The notes: generated by a model not told the origin, from the sequence alone. Shown: positions 1 to 5,989, counted from the first letter of the stretch. The stretch: 21,923 nucleotides of DNA from a bacterium (GCA_027310425.1 DAIDAW010000008.1:1-21923), one strand, 5' to 3'. Program-made: numbers and translations.

Positions 1-666
1 GTCCTGACTCACGGAATATCCCGTACCCGACCATGACGCATCGGCATGAATGGCACGAACATAGTCGGGATGCGCGATAAGGAAATATCCGTGCGCAGGA
101 ATAACGCCTGAAAATTTCTTGCTCGAGAGCAAAACCGAATCCGTCCCGGATTGCGTTTTCTTGCGCATTTCCCATCCCGCAAGATCCACTGCGCCATTGT
201 TCGGATTATAGAGTTCCACGAATTCGTGCTGCGCCGAGTCGGCATCCGCAAGCATGATTTCCGATATCAAAACAGCGCGCGCCGGCTTTCCAGCCGAAGA
301 CGCTCCGTTGATTTCCGCAGGAGATGCGGACAGCGCGAATGGCGTTGCGCGCGCATCCGGCTCGCGCGTATCAAATACAACATCAGCGCTTGTCTGTGAT
401 TCGCCGCTGATTCCCGACAGGACGCGCGCAACTAACGATTGGTTTGCATCGCCTGATTTTTGAACCTGCGGGGCAACAGAAACGGAAGCGGCCCGATACG
501 ACGGCTGGGCAATCGACACGCGCGTGTTCGCGCTTTCCCAAAGCCGCGTGCGCGCTCCGGGAATCAAAAGAATAAAAAATGCCGCTGCGGCGATTGCCAA
601 ACCAGCGGTCAGAAGTATCGTAGAATGAGCCAGTCCCGATACGCTTTGTATGCGGGCGTGCGCCAT
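1..666 (-). CDS. Lamin-tail-domain (LTD) protein, membrane-anchored, 3' end outside window
   Basis: This reading frame runs leftward off the window; 222 codons are visible. It has a short N-terminus, one hydrophobic segment at about residues 17-36 (signal anchor or signal peptide), and a low-complexity Ala/Ser-rich linker to about residue 130. A lamin tail domain then starts: ISEIMLADADS at 134-144, followed by EFVELYNPNNGAVDLAGW at 148-165 and a GYFLIAHP stretch near 193. LTDs are immunoglobulin-like beta sandwiches that occur repeatedly in secreted or surface proteins of CPR bacteria; their ligands are mostly unknown. The ATG at 666 lies 13 bases from a TATACT -10 box and has no Shine-Dalgarno. 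I infer an extracytoplasmic adhesion or nuclease-associated role from the family only; the missing C-terminus could carry another domain. Confidence 0.85.
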   Translation of the reverse strand, partial: MAHARIQSVSGLAHSTILLTAGLAIAAAAFFILLIPGARTRLWESANTRVSIAQPSYRAASVSVAPQVQKSGDANQSLVARVLSGISGESQTSADVVFDTREPDARATPFALSASPAEINGASSAGKPARAVLISEIMLADADSAQHEFVELYNPNNGAVDLAGWEMRKKTQSGTDSVLLSSKKFSGVIPAHGYFLIAHPDYVRAIHADASWSGTGYSVSQD

Positions 667-1102
667 ATCTTTTGTTCTCAGTATAGCACGGTTTAGCGCC
701 GCACCGCTCAGAGCGCGGCTGCTTGCCGCGTGAATATGAAGAGGCAGCGCACGCGCGTGCGCTGCCTCTTCCGTATTCCGCTTGCTGCCGGAATCGGCAG
801 CTGGAAATAATTACGATTTCCATTTCGTCCCGCCGCGCGGGACGGTTACGCTCCTTTTCAATTGTACGAATCGAAAGCGCAGGCACTAGATGTCGTCAAA
901 CTCTAGATATACGCACTTGGACAAATATGCCTGAGGAGAGTCCGTGAGGCGCAAGCGGATTCCATTGATCATATGCTTCCAAGCGATATTTCTTGATTAT
1001 GATGGCCCGACCACGCCATCTACTAGAAGAAACGGATCGCGCGCGGATCCGTATCGCCAGCAACGACAAATTCAAAAAAAATGTCAAGAAAAAGAAGTTT
1101 GC
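667..1102. other. Gene-free, hairpin-rich 436-bp intergenic region
   Basis: No open frame here resembles a protein. The stretch instead holds a row of strong inverted repeats: 714-730 (6-bp stem CGCGGC/GCCGCG), 738-771 (a perfect 34-bp palindrome), 784-801 (7-bp stem GCTGCCG, loop GAAT), 826-844 (7-bp stem CGTCCCG, 5-base loop), 1001-1020 (6-bp stem GATGGC) and 1034-1054 (7-bp stem ACGGATC). None is followed by a clear T-run on either strand. It lies between the end of the nucleotidyltransferase gene and the start of the LTD gene, both on the minus strand. It may be a structured RNA or a set of terminator or attenuator hairpins; the sequence does not decide. Confidence 0.45.
680..685 (-). promoter_or_regulatory. 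-10 box (TATACT) of the LTD gene
   Basis: TATACT read on the minus strand, 13 bases before the ATG at 666, so the leader would be only about 6-7 bases. No convincing -35 was found. Confidence 0.55.
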
Positions 1103-1819
1103 TCAATGCTTGGCTAAAAGCGATACGCTGAATTCATATTCCCGCAACGCGGATTGCCGGGCTGATATCGCATCAGCGGTTCCAGCAAACTCGCCGAGCG
1201 CTGTAATTAAGCTTTCTTTATCTAACTTTCGAAGAGCTAATAGCCGTTTCAAATCGAAGTAATCCGTCACGCTCGTATGCCTGTCTTTCGAGATAGTTAT
1301 GCCGTCTTTCACCAGATATAATTTATGAATTTTGCCGGCGACTAAATCAATGAGATTCACCACATTGAGGGATGTGGCCTCGCCCCTTGAATTGACGAGC
1401 TGTTTTGTTTCCCATGATGGGCGATATCGATCTTTTGTGTTGATTTTGATTTCGAGCCTTCGTTTCTCATCGAACGTTTTTGTGGGATCATCTTCCCAGT
1501 ATTCAAACCTCTCCGCCGTCTTATTGCGAAGGATCCACCGCGTTTTCTCTTTTTGCAGGATAGTGCTTATGGCAGCGAATATCCGTTCTGTTTGATTCGC
1601 GTCCGCGATAATGAATTGCCCATCGATATCCCCGTGAGGGCGTGTGATTCTGCCGCCGCAGTGAGCTTCGGTGGCATACCCGCCGGGGACAAGAAATATA
1701 ATGCCCATCTCCCGAGCATACGTGTCGAGCGCTCCGATGGTTTCGATGTCGCTATCGGCTTTTGCGACAGCTTCCGCAGAAAGTATAAGCTCTCGCGTGT
1801 CGTTTTCTAACCCGCTCAT
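1103..1819 (-). CDS. Nucleotidyltransferase-fold protein (AbiEii / aminoglycoside-adenylyltransferase-like)
   Basis: A 238-residue protein with the nucleotidyltransferase signature: GGY at 46-48 followed by TRPHGDID at 59-66, giving the hG...DxD metal-binding pattern with Asp64 and Asp66. The later segment LIDLVAGKIHKLYL and a downstream R...DYFDLKRLL stretch resemble AbiEii/AbiGii toxin nucleotidyltransferases and the ANT(2'')/lincosamide adenylyltransferase group, where a C-terminal Lys and a YDL motif follow the core. The frame is open further upstream, but the ATG at 1819 is chosen because a TATACT -10 box lies 7 bases before it. The substrate (tRNA, small molecule or protein) cannot be told. 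No partner antitoxin is visible beside it: the neighbours are tRNA-Arg(TCT) and a gene-free stretch, which suggests an accessory single gene. Confidence 0.8.
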   Translation of the reverse strand: MSGLENDTRELILSAEAVAKADSDIETIGALDTYAREMGIIFLVPGGYATEAHCGGRITRPHGDIDGQFIIADANQTERIFAAISTILQKEKTRWILRNKTAERFEYWEDDPTKTFDEKRRLEIKINTKDRYRPSWETKQLVNSRGEATSLNVVNLIDLVAGKIHKLYLVKDGITISKDRHTSVTDYFDLKRLLALRKLDKESLITALGEFAGTADAISARQSALREYEFSVSLLAKH

Positions 1820-1825
1820 GCAACC

Positions 1826-1831
1826 AGTATA
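1826..1831 (-). promoter_or_regulatory. -10 box (TATACT) of the nucleotidyltransferase gene
   Basis: TATACT on the minus strand ends 6 bases before the ATG at 1819, so transcription would start at or next to the start codon (leaderless mRNA). This placement decides the start over the in-frame codons upstream. No good -35 was seen. Confidence 0.55.
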
Positions 1832-1904
1832 ACAAAATCTCATTTTCCAAAAAATCCCTGCTTGGCAGTTTATGGTAAATTCCATCAACGTGACGCTTTG
1901 TACG

Positions 1905-1923
1905 TGTCCCCCCGGGAGGAATC
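1905..1923 (-). repeat. Partial copy of the tRNA-Arg(TCT) 3' end
   Basis: This 19-base stretch matches 1979-1997, the acceptor and T-arm end of tRNA-Arg(TCT), at 17 of 19 positions and in the same orientation. It lies on the 3' side of the tRNA, 74 bases away. Duplicated tRNA 3' ends are a known trace of integrative elements, but the match is short and no integrase is visible. Confidence 0.4.
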
Positions 1924-1980
1924 CCTGCCCGACGGCTGGCGGGGAACCCCCATCCTCGCCTTACCTGCCCGCCATACCTG

Positions 1981-2052
1981 TCCTCTCGGGAGGAATCGAA
2001 CCTCCATCTAGGGATTAGAAGTCCCCTATTCTGTCCATTGAACTACGAGAGG
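1981..2052 (-). tRNA. tRNA-Arg(TCT)
   Basis: A 72-base cloverleaf: acceptor CCTCTCG/CGAGAGG with discriminator A, D-stem GTTC/GAAT, anticodon stem GGGGA/TCCCT around loop CTTCTAA (anticodon TCT), and T-arm GAGG-TTCGATT-CCTC. CCA is not encoded (the next bases are CAG), so the CCA-adding enzyme must finish it. Confidence 0.95.
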
Positions 2053-2152
2053 GTGCTGTCTCTGATATCCTAATCAAGATGCTGACCGATGCGCTTACAC
2101 ATTGTCCGCTCGTGACGGATCCGCCTGCGGCAGAATCTACGGGGAGAAAATG

Positions 2153-2647
2153 CTACTTAAAAGCTCTCAATGCAAGATCTATAAGGATATCACCCCTTTT
2201 CCCCCATCTGAGTAAATTATTTACATCCTTGGCATCGCACGTCAATCGCTCAATTGCTTTCCCCGCAGGATCTTGTATCTGGCCATCGCTTAATTTTACT
2301 TTTGCGGCGTATCGCAGATTATACGAAACATGATCCGGGTCAGATAGTTTAAAACTTTTTATATATGCAACCGGCTTTACTTGTATCAATTCCACATTCA
2401 TTTCCTCCCGCAATTCCCGCGCGAGAGCCGCTTCAAGGTTTTCTCCGGCTTCAACTTTTCCACCCGGCAAACCGTAATACCCGTCGATATGTTTATAGAC
2501 AACAATCTTTCCGTCTTCCGTAAATGGAACTGCCTGCACCTGCGTAACCGGTGCCAAAGATTGAGCCTCGTCATCATACACATATAACTCCGATACAAAT
2601 GATACTCTTTTCCAATCGGAAGTTTCTTTGTACAAAAGTTGTGGCAT
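2153..2647 (-). CDS. Nudix hydrolase
   Basis: A 164-residue single-domain Nudix protein. The Nudix box starts at Gly63 (GKVEAGE, then ARELREEMNV), giving the G-x5-E-x7-R-E-x2-E-E spacing; the usual Gly near the end of the box is Asn84. Glu78, Glu81 and Glu82 are the expected metal ligands. The family hydrolyses nucleoside diphosphates linked to another moiety (damaged NTPs, NDP-sugars, ADP-ribose, capped RNA); the substrate cannot be told from this sequence. The start ATG at 2647 has a TAATAT box (2657-2662) 9 bases before it and no Shine-Dalgarno. The gene begins about 20 bases past the 3' end of tRNA-Pro(TGG) on the same strand, so it may also receive read-through from the strong tRNA promoter. 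Confidence 0.9.
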   Translation of the reverse strand: MPQLLYKETSDWKRVSFVSELYVYDDEAQSLAPVTQVQAVPFTEDGKIVVYKHIDGYYGLPGGKVEAGENLEAALARELREEMNVELIQVKPVAYIKSFKLSDPDHVSYNLRYAAKVKLSDGQIQDPAGKAIERLTCDAKDVNNLLRWGKRGDILIDLALRAFK

Positions 2648-2667
2648 ATATTCGGGATATTACTTTC

Positions 2668-2741
2668 TGGTCGGGCTGCCGAGATTTGAACTCGGACTAA
2701 ATCCTCCCAAAGGACTCGTGCTGCCGTTACACTACAGCCCG
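2668..2741 (-). tRNA. tRNA-Pro(TGG), CCA encoded
   Basis: Acceptor CGGGCTG/CAGCCCG with discriminator A and an encoded CCA (2668-2670). The anticodon stem AGTCC/GGATT closes loop TTTGGGA (anticodon TGG), and the T-arm is CCGAG-TTCAAAT-CTCGG. The C1-G72 pair fits proline tRNAs. Confidence 0.95.
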
Positions 2742-2750
2742 TCTCTTTGC

Positions 2751-2779
2751 ATCATATCTGAGGTTGGAAAAAAATTCAA
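2751..2779 (-). promoter_or_regulatory. Promoter of tRNA-Pro(TGG)
   Basis: A near-consensus promoter on the minus strand: -35 TTGAAT (2774-2779), a 17-base spacer, -10 TATGAT (2751-2756), and the tRNA 5' end 9 bases further on. The -35 overlaps the stop codon of the CapA-family gene (2776-2778). Confidence 0.75.
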
Positions 2780-3783
2780 AAAACACCCAACGACCGCAGA
2801 ATTTCCTGCGTCGTGGTTGCATCCTGATCCAGGATGCGCGCCCGGCCGTCTTTGTCTATGACAAACGGCACGAGTTCGTAGGAAAGCGCATCGGTATCCG
2901 GCGACCAGGACAATTTCACGAGCGCGCTTTGCATCGTTGCCTGGGACCACGATTGATCGAATACCAGATTGCCCAGGGAATAGAAAATATATTTTCCCTT
3001 GTATTGCTCGATCGGCTCCAGCACGTGCGGATGGTGTCCGACCACGACATCAGCGCCGGCATCCACGGCAAGTCTGCCGATGCGTTTTTGTTCCTCCGTG
3101 GGCGTCGCGCGGTATTCTTCGCCCCAATGGAAATTCACCACGGTAAAATCGCTTCGATTTCTTAAATCTTGAATCGTCGTTCGTATCTCTTCGTCCCCGA
3201 CGTTCCCCCAAGTGAGATTGAACGATACAAATCCGATTTTTTTGCCGCGCACGTCTTCGATCGTCGACGATGCGTGATTCACCACGCGAATCCCGGCGCC
3301 GGAAAGCAACGCATTCGTGTCGCGCACGCCCTGCGCTCCTTGGTCAAGCATGTGATTATTCGCAAACGATACGGTTGCGATTCCCGCCTGCGCAAGCGCC
3401 TGGGCAAACTCGGGCTCGGCGCAAAACCGCATGCTTGATGCGCTGGAAACAGCGCATGTTTCAAGAAGCGGCGATTCCAGATTCACCGATCCTGCGTCTG
3501 CCGCGCGGAAAAACGGCGCGACATCCTGGAATGGATATGAATAATCACCGCGCCGGTTCGCAAGATACCCCACCATGCGCCCCAGCATGACGTCTCCGCC
3601 GAATACGAATTGAATGGACCGCGTGGTGATGGAAAAAGCGCTCGGCGTGACCGCAGGCGTCACGGTTGGCGCGCCGGTTCCTTGCCGGGAAAACGGCGCA
3701 ACGCCCAGCAATCCGAACGCGCCGAGCACCGCAATGCCGGAAAGGCCGATGCTCCATGCCAATTTTCTGCGCCCGATATTCAT
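2776..3783 (-). CDS. CapA-family (PgsA-like) metallophosphatase, membrane-anchored
   Basis: A 335-residue protein. A hydrophobic segment at about 9-30 is a signal anchor or signal peptide, followed by a Thr/Pro-rich linker. The catalytic domain has the CapA landmarks in order: GDVMLGR at 63-69, NLE at 101-103, NNHMLDQG at 142-149, HWGEEY at 219-224, GHHPHVLEP at 249-257 and SLGNLVFDQ at 269-277. CapA/PgsA proteins take part in poly-gamma-glutamate or capsule synthesis in Firmicutes; in CPR bacteria they are common and their substrate is unknown. The start at 3783 is chosen because TATACT lies 7 bases upstream; the open frame further upstream would run through that promoter. No pgsB or pgsC homologue is nearby, so a poly-glutamate role is not supported here. 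Confidence 0.88.
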   Translation of the reverse strand: MNIGRRKLAWSIGLSGIAVLGAFGLLGVAPFSRQGTGAPTVTPAVTPSAFSITTRSIQFVFGGDVMLGRMVGYLANRRGDYSYPFQDVAPFFRAADAGSVNLESPLLETCAVSSASSMRFCAEPEFAQALAQAGIATVSFANNHMLDQGAQGVRDTNALLSGAGIRVVNHASSTIEDVRGKKIGFVSFNLTWGNVGDEEIRTTIQDLRNRSDFTVVNFHWGEEYRATPTEEQKRIGRLAVDAGADVVVGHHPHVLEPIEQYKGKYIFYSLGNLVFDQSWSQATMQSALVKLSWSPDTDALSYELVPFVIDKDGRARILDQDATTTQEILRSLGVF

Positions 3784-3790
3784 ATCATCG

Positions 3791-3796
3791 AGTATA
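3791..3796 (-). promoter_or_regulatory. -10 box (TATACT) of the CapA-family gene
   Basis: TATACT on the minus strand, 7 bases before the ATG at 3783, predicting a leaderless transcript. It is divergent from the tRNA-His promoter just to the right. Confidence 0.6.
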
Positions 3797-3826
3797 CTAT
3801 ATATACTCCAATATGTGCGCCCGTAT

Positions 3827-3855
3827 TTGCGATTACGCAAGAAATCATTTATGAT
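3827..3855 (+). promoter_or_regulatory. Promoter of tRNA-His(GTG)
   Basis: -35 TTGCGA (3827-3832), a 17-base spacer and -10 TATGAT (3850-3855) on the plus strand. Transcription would start near 3862, giving a leader of about 75 bases before the tRNA. Confidence 0.6.
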
Positions 3856-3868
3856 ACTGATGAATTCT

Positions 3869-3932
3869 GAAAAAAGATTTTCCTGTTTGCAGGATAAAAA
3901 ATCTTTTTCGGAACTTTTCGCCTCAAGCGAAA
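3869..3932 (+). other. Two hairpins in the tRNA-His 5' leader
   Basis: The first inverted repeat (3869-3909) pairs AAAAGATTTT with AAAATCTTTT around CCTG-TTTG-CAGG. The second (3916-3932) is TTTCGC-CTCAA-GCGAAA and ends 4 bases before the tRNA. They could be processing signals, or a terminator of something upstream. Confidence 0.45.
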
Positions 3933-3936
3933 TCAT

Positions 3937-4016
3937 GGTGGCTGTAGCTTAGCCCGGCTTAAAGCGCCAGGTTGTGGCCCTGGAGAACGGCGGTTCAAAT
4001 CCGCTCAGCCACCCCA
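3937..4016 (+). tRNA. tRNA-His(GTG), CCA encoded
   Basis: Acceptor GTGGCTG/CAGCCAC with the extra 5' G (3937) that marks histidine tRNAs, opposite discriminator C, and encoded CCA (4014-4016). The anticodon stem CCAGG/CCTGG closes loop TTGTGGC (anticodon GTG), and the T-arm is GGCGG-TTCAAAT-CCGCT. Confidence 0.96.
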
Positions 4017-4031
4017 CTGACCCAAGAAATT

Positions 4032-4068
4032 GAAAATCGCCCCATCGGGACGATTTTCTGTTTTTTAT
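4032..4068 (+). terminator. Intrinsic terminator after tRNA-His
   Basis: Stem GAAAATCG/CGATTTTC, extended inward by CCC/GGG across one mismatch, loop ATC, followed by TGTTTTTTATT. The stem could also serve the convergent gene ending at 4112, but there is no good T-run on that side. Confidence 0.8.
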
Positions 4069-4111
4069 TCGATATTGCTGATTTTGGATTCCCCCTCGAA
4101 AAATCAATCCA

Positions 4112-4375
4112 TCAGACTATGGGAAGACCGAACGCAGTCACAACAAGATGTGTCTGCGTCGAAGTCCCCGGCGGAACGATCTCAACCGTAACCGCGAATT
4201 GATTGCCGACGCGGCACCCGAATAATCGTTCCAACCCAAAAACTTCTTGGTCAATATGTTCTTGGTCGAACCACACGGTGAAAACATCTTTGTAACCAGC
4301 GGCTTCAACGTTAAAATCCACCCTGTTGTCGTAAACCGCGGTTACTTCCGCGATCCCTACAATTCCTTTTGTCAT
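4112..4375 (-). CDS. Small protein of unknown function
   Basis: An 87-residue protein that I do not recognise. It is rich in Val, Ile, Phe and Tyr in alternating patterns, with segments such as GIAEVTAVYDNRVDFNVEA and GNQFAVTVEIVPPG, suggesting an all-beta small domain (possibly a barrel). There is no signal peptide or membrane segment and only one cysteine. The start at 4375 is set by a strong Shine-Dalgarno (AAAGGAGG, 4380-4387) just before it; an in-frame ATG at 4390 would put that Shine-Dalgarno inside the coding region. The gene stands alone, divergent from the PH-domain gene. It is one of the few genes here with a clear ribosome binding site, and an inverted repeat covers its likely -10 box. 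Confidence 0.7.
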   Translation of the reverse strand: MTKGIVGIAEVTAVYDNRVDFNVEAAGYKDVFTVWFDQEHIDQEVFGLERLFGCRVGNQFAVTVEIVPPGTSTQTHLVVTAFGLPIV

Positions 4376-4379
4376 TCTT

Positions 4380-4387
4380 CCTCCTTT
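4380..4387 (-). promoter_or_regulatory. Strong Shine-Dalgarno (AAAGGAGG) that sets the start at 4375
   Basis: AAAGGAGG on the minus strand, 4 bases before the ATG. This is unusual in the window, where most starts are leaderless or lack a Shine-Dalgarno, and it decides between the two in-frame ATGs. Confidence 0.8.
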
Positions 4388-4401
4388 CATGAGGTGAATC
4401 G

Positions 4402-4421
4402 GATACTTTTTTCAAAGTATC
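4402..4421. promoter_or_regulatory. Operator-like inverted repeat over the -10 region of the 4112-4375 gene
   Basis: GATACTTT-TTTC-AAAGTATC, a perfect 8-bp inverted repeat. On the minus strand its outer arm supplies a possible -10 (GATACT, 4416-4421), with TTGATT at a short 14-base spacing. RNA starting inside the repeat could not form the whole hairpin, so a protein-binding operator seems more likely than an RNA element. Confidence 0.4.
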
Positions 4422-4498
4422 ACGTTTCTTGCAAAAATCAATTTTCATGTTTTAATTTCTCCTTCTCTGCTAGTGCTGGCGCAATCCGCATTTTCGGG

Positions 4499-4504
4499 TA
4501 CAAT
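4499..4504 (+). promoter_or_regulatory. -10 box (TACAAT) of the PH-domain protein gene
   Basis: TACAAT on the plus strand, 10 bases before the ATG at 4515. It supports that start over upstream in-frame codons. No clear -35. Confidence 0.5.
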
Positions 4505-4514
4505 ACGAAAAACC

Positions 4515-5081
4515 ATGCATACCCCATTTCAGAAACAGCAAACACAAGACGCGCAAGAAAACAAAAGTGAGACATATCTGCCGCTTGGACCGAAAACCTT
4601 CGCGGTACTTATCATACAACGGTCGCTGGGCATCGGCGTTTTATTCATCGGCTTCATCGCGCTCGCGGGAGTCAAAAGTTCCGTACCCGCGTTTCTCGGG
4701 CAGTACATAGACCTTGCCATCAGTTTCGGCCTGGTCGCTATTCTGGGCATTGCCTTTCTTATTCTCCTCACGGTGCTGCTCGAATACCGGCACTACGGCG
4801 TCATCCTGGAACAGGATGCATTCCGCATCAGGCGCGGCGCAATCGTGCAAACCGAAACAGGCATTCCGTACCGCAGAATCAAAGAAGTCAATATGCAGCG
4901 CACGGCATTCGACCAGATTTTCGGCACGAGCACCATTGTCATCACTGTCCTGGGCGAAGGCGAAGGCCAGACATTCGCGGACGAATCACAGCATACGCTT
5001 CCCTGGATCGAAGCGGGAATCGCGGACGAAATCAGAAACCACATCCTGGCAAAAGGCGGGCGCCTTTCATCCAACGCATAA
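4515..5081 (+). CDS. Membrane protein with bacterial PH (bPH2/YdbS-like) domain
   Basis: A 188-residue protein. After a polar N-terminus there are two membrane segments (about 29-53 and 64-89), then a cytoplasmic bPH2-type domain from about 92 to 178. That domain carries the family pattern FRIRRGAIVQTETGIPYRRIKEV (residues 103-125) followed by TSTIVITV and an Arg/Glu-rich end. Proteins of this type (YdbS/YdbT, YvbH-like) are membrane-associated; the PH-like fold is thought to support protein or lipid interactions, but no enzymatic role is known. The ATG at 4515 is preferred because of the -10 box just upstream. The gene is followed by its own short intergenic region and the tRNA-Val promoter, so it is probably monocistronic or weakly read through. 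Confidence 0.85.
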   Translation: MHTPFQKQQTQDAQENKSETYLPLGPKTFAVLIIQRSLGIGVLFIGFIALAGVKSSVPAFLGQYIDLAISFGLVAILGIAFLILLTVLLEYRHYGVILEQDAFRIRRGAIVQTETGIPYRRIKEVNMQRTAFDQIFGTSTIVITVLGEGEGQTFADESQHTLPWIEAGIADEIRNHILAKGGRLSSNA

Positions 5082-5086
5082 TCTGT

Positions 5087-5132
5087 TATACTGATTACGT
5101 TTTGCTGTAGCCGATGTGCTGGATGCAAAACG
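5087..5132 (+). promoter_or_regulatory. -10 box and leader hairpin of tRNA-Val(GAC)
   Basis: -10 TATACT at 5087-5092 lies 45 bases before the tRNA. The leader holds an 8-bp inverted repeat, CGTTTTGC (5098-5105) and GCAAAACG (5125-5132), which ends 5 bases before the tRNA 5' end. Confidence 0.5.
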
Positions 5133-5137
5133 ATTAT

Positions 5138-5209
5138 GGGCGTTTAGCTCAGTGGTAGAGCGTTTCGTTGACATCGAAAAGGCCGTAGGTTCAATCCCTA
5201 CAACGCCCA
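5138..5209 (+). tRNA. tRNA-Val(GAC)
   Basis: Acceptor GGGCGTT/AACGCCC with discriminator A, D-stem GCTC/GAGC, anticodon stem TTTCG/CGAAA around TTGACAT (anticodon GAC), and T-arm GTAGG-TTCAATC-CCTAC. CCA is not encoded (CAA follows). It is a possible ligand of the valS T-box in this window. Confidence 0.96.
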
Positions 5210-5223
5210 CAATTTTTATCGCT

Positions 5224-5970
5224 ATGGAACAAACGCCGCGCATCATTTTCGAGAATGACAATTTCGTTGTCATCGACAAGCCCGCAGGCATGCTGGTGCA
5301 TCCTGCGCGCCAAAACGATCCGATTGATGAAACCGTTGCGGGATGGTGCATCACAACCTATCCGGCTGCGGAATCCATCATCGACCCGCATTCGGGCGAG
5401 AAAAAATACGGCATTGTGCACCGCCTCGACAAAGAAACTTCGGGTGTCATGGTTGTTGCAAAGAATCAGGATGCGTTCAATAAACTCAAAGAACAATTCC
5501 AGGCGCGCGCTACCGAGAAAACCTACCGCGCCTTGGTATGGGGGAAAATGCCCAAAACATCAGGCAGCATCGTACGGCCCATCGCGAAATCGCGCGAGGG
5601 AACAAAACGCACCACGCGCCCGAGGAACAAACAGGCAGGGCGGCCGGCCCAGACCGACTGGCGCGTTATTGAAACGTATGAAGATACGGTTGTAAAACCG
5701 GGTATGCCGCTCACGCTCCTTGAACTCCATCCCCGCACCGGCAGAACGCACCAATTGCGCGTGCACTGCGCCGCGGCAGGCCATCCGATCCTGGGCGATT
5801 ACCTCTATGGCGGGAAAACGTCGGAGCAATACCGGCACACGCTCGGACGGATATTCCTGCACGCGCACGCGCTTGCGTTTTCGCTTTCCGAAAAAGAATA
5901 TTCTTTTACTGTGCCGGTGCCGCACGAGCTGTCCCGATTTCTCAAAGAACTCGAACCCCGCGAGCCATAG
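5224..5970 (+). CDS. RluA-family pseudouridine synthase
   Basis: A 248-residue RluA/RluD-type catalytic domain that converts specific uridines in rRNA or tRNA to pseudouridine. The signature HRLDKETSG is at 66-74 with catalytic Asp69. Other family landmarks are VVIDKPAGMLVHP at the N-terminus, EKTYRALVWG near 118, and LHPRTGRTHQLRVH near 178, followed by GHPILGD. There is no N-terminal S4 domain, so it resembles RluA rather than RluD in layout; the target uridines cannot be assigned. The ATG at 5224 lies 14 bases past the 3' end of tRNA-Val(GAC) with no recognisable promoter or Shine-Dalgarno between, so the mRNA may come from the same primary transcript as the tRNA. Confidence 0.93.
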   Translation: MEQTPRIIFENDNFVVIDKPAGMLVHPARQNDPIDETVAGWCITTYPAAESIIDPHSGEKKYGIVHRLDKETSGVMVVAKNQDAFNKLKEQFQARATEKTYRALVWGKMPKTSGSIVRPIAKSREGTKRTTRPRNKQAGRPAQTDWRVIETYEDTVVKPGMPLTLLELHPRTGRTHQLRVHCAAAGHPILGDYLYGGKTSEQYRHTLGRIFLHAHALAFSLSEKEYSFTVPVPHELSRFLKELEPREP

Positions 5971-5989
5971 CTTGCCTTAAAAAGGAAAA

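Noticed and set aside
933..944. GAGGAGAGTCCG resembles the RNase P RNA P4 5' strand (GAGGAAAGTCC).
   Set aside because: No other conserved RNase P element is found within reach; a full RNA would have to run into the nucleotidyltransferase gene.
896..1087. A 63-codon minus-strand open frame in the gene-free stretch.
   Set aside because: No start signal, composition unlike a protein, overlaps the hairpins; treated as chance.
1924..1978. GC-rich stretch with CCTGCCCG-type words between tRNA-Arg(TCT) and its partial copy, possibly a REP-like element.
   Set aside because: Only weak internal pairing and no second clear copy in the window; not enough to name an element.
3784..3936. N-terminal extension of the CapA-family frame to an upstream ATG.
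   Set aside because: It would read through the TATACT promoter and the tRNA-His promoter; the signal-anchor start at 3783 fits better.
3851..3952. A short plus-strand frame in the tRNA-His leader that could be a leader peptide.
   Set aside because: It has no ribosome binding site, its stop lies inside the tRNA, and it has no histidine codons.
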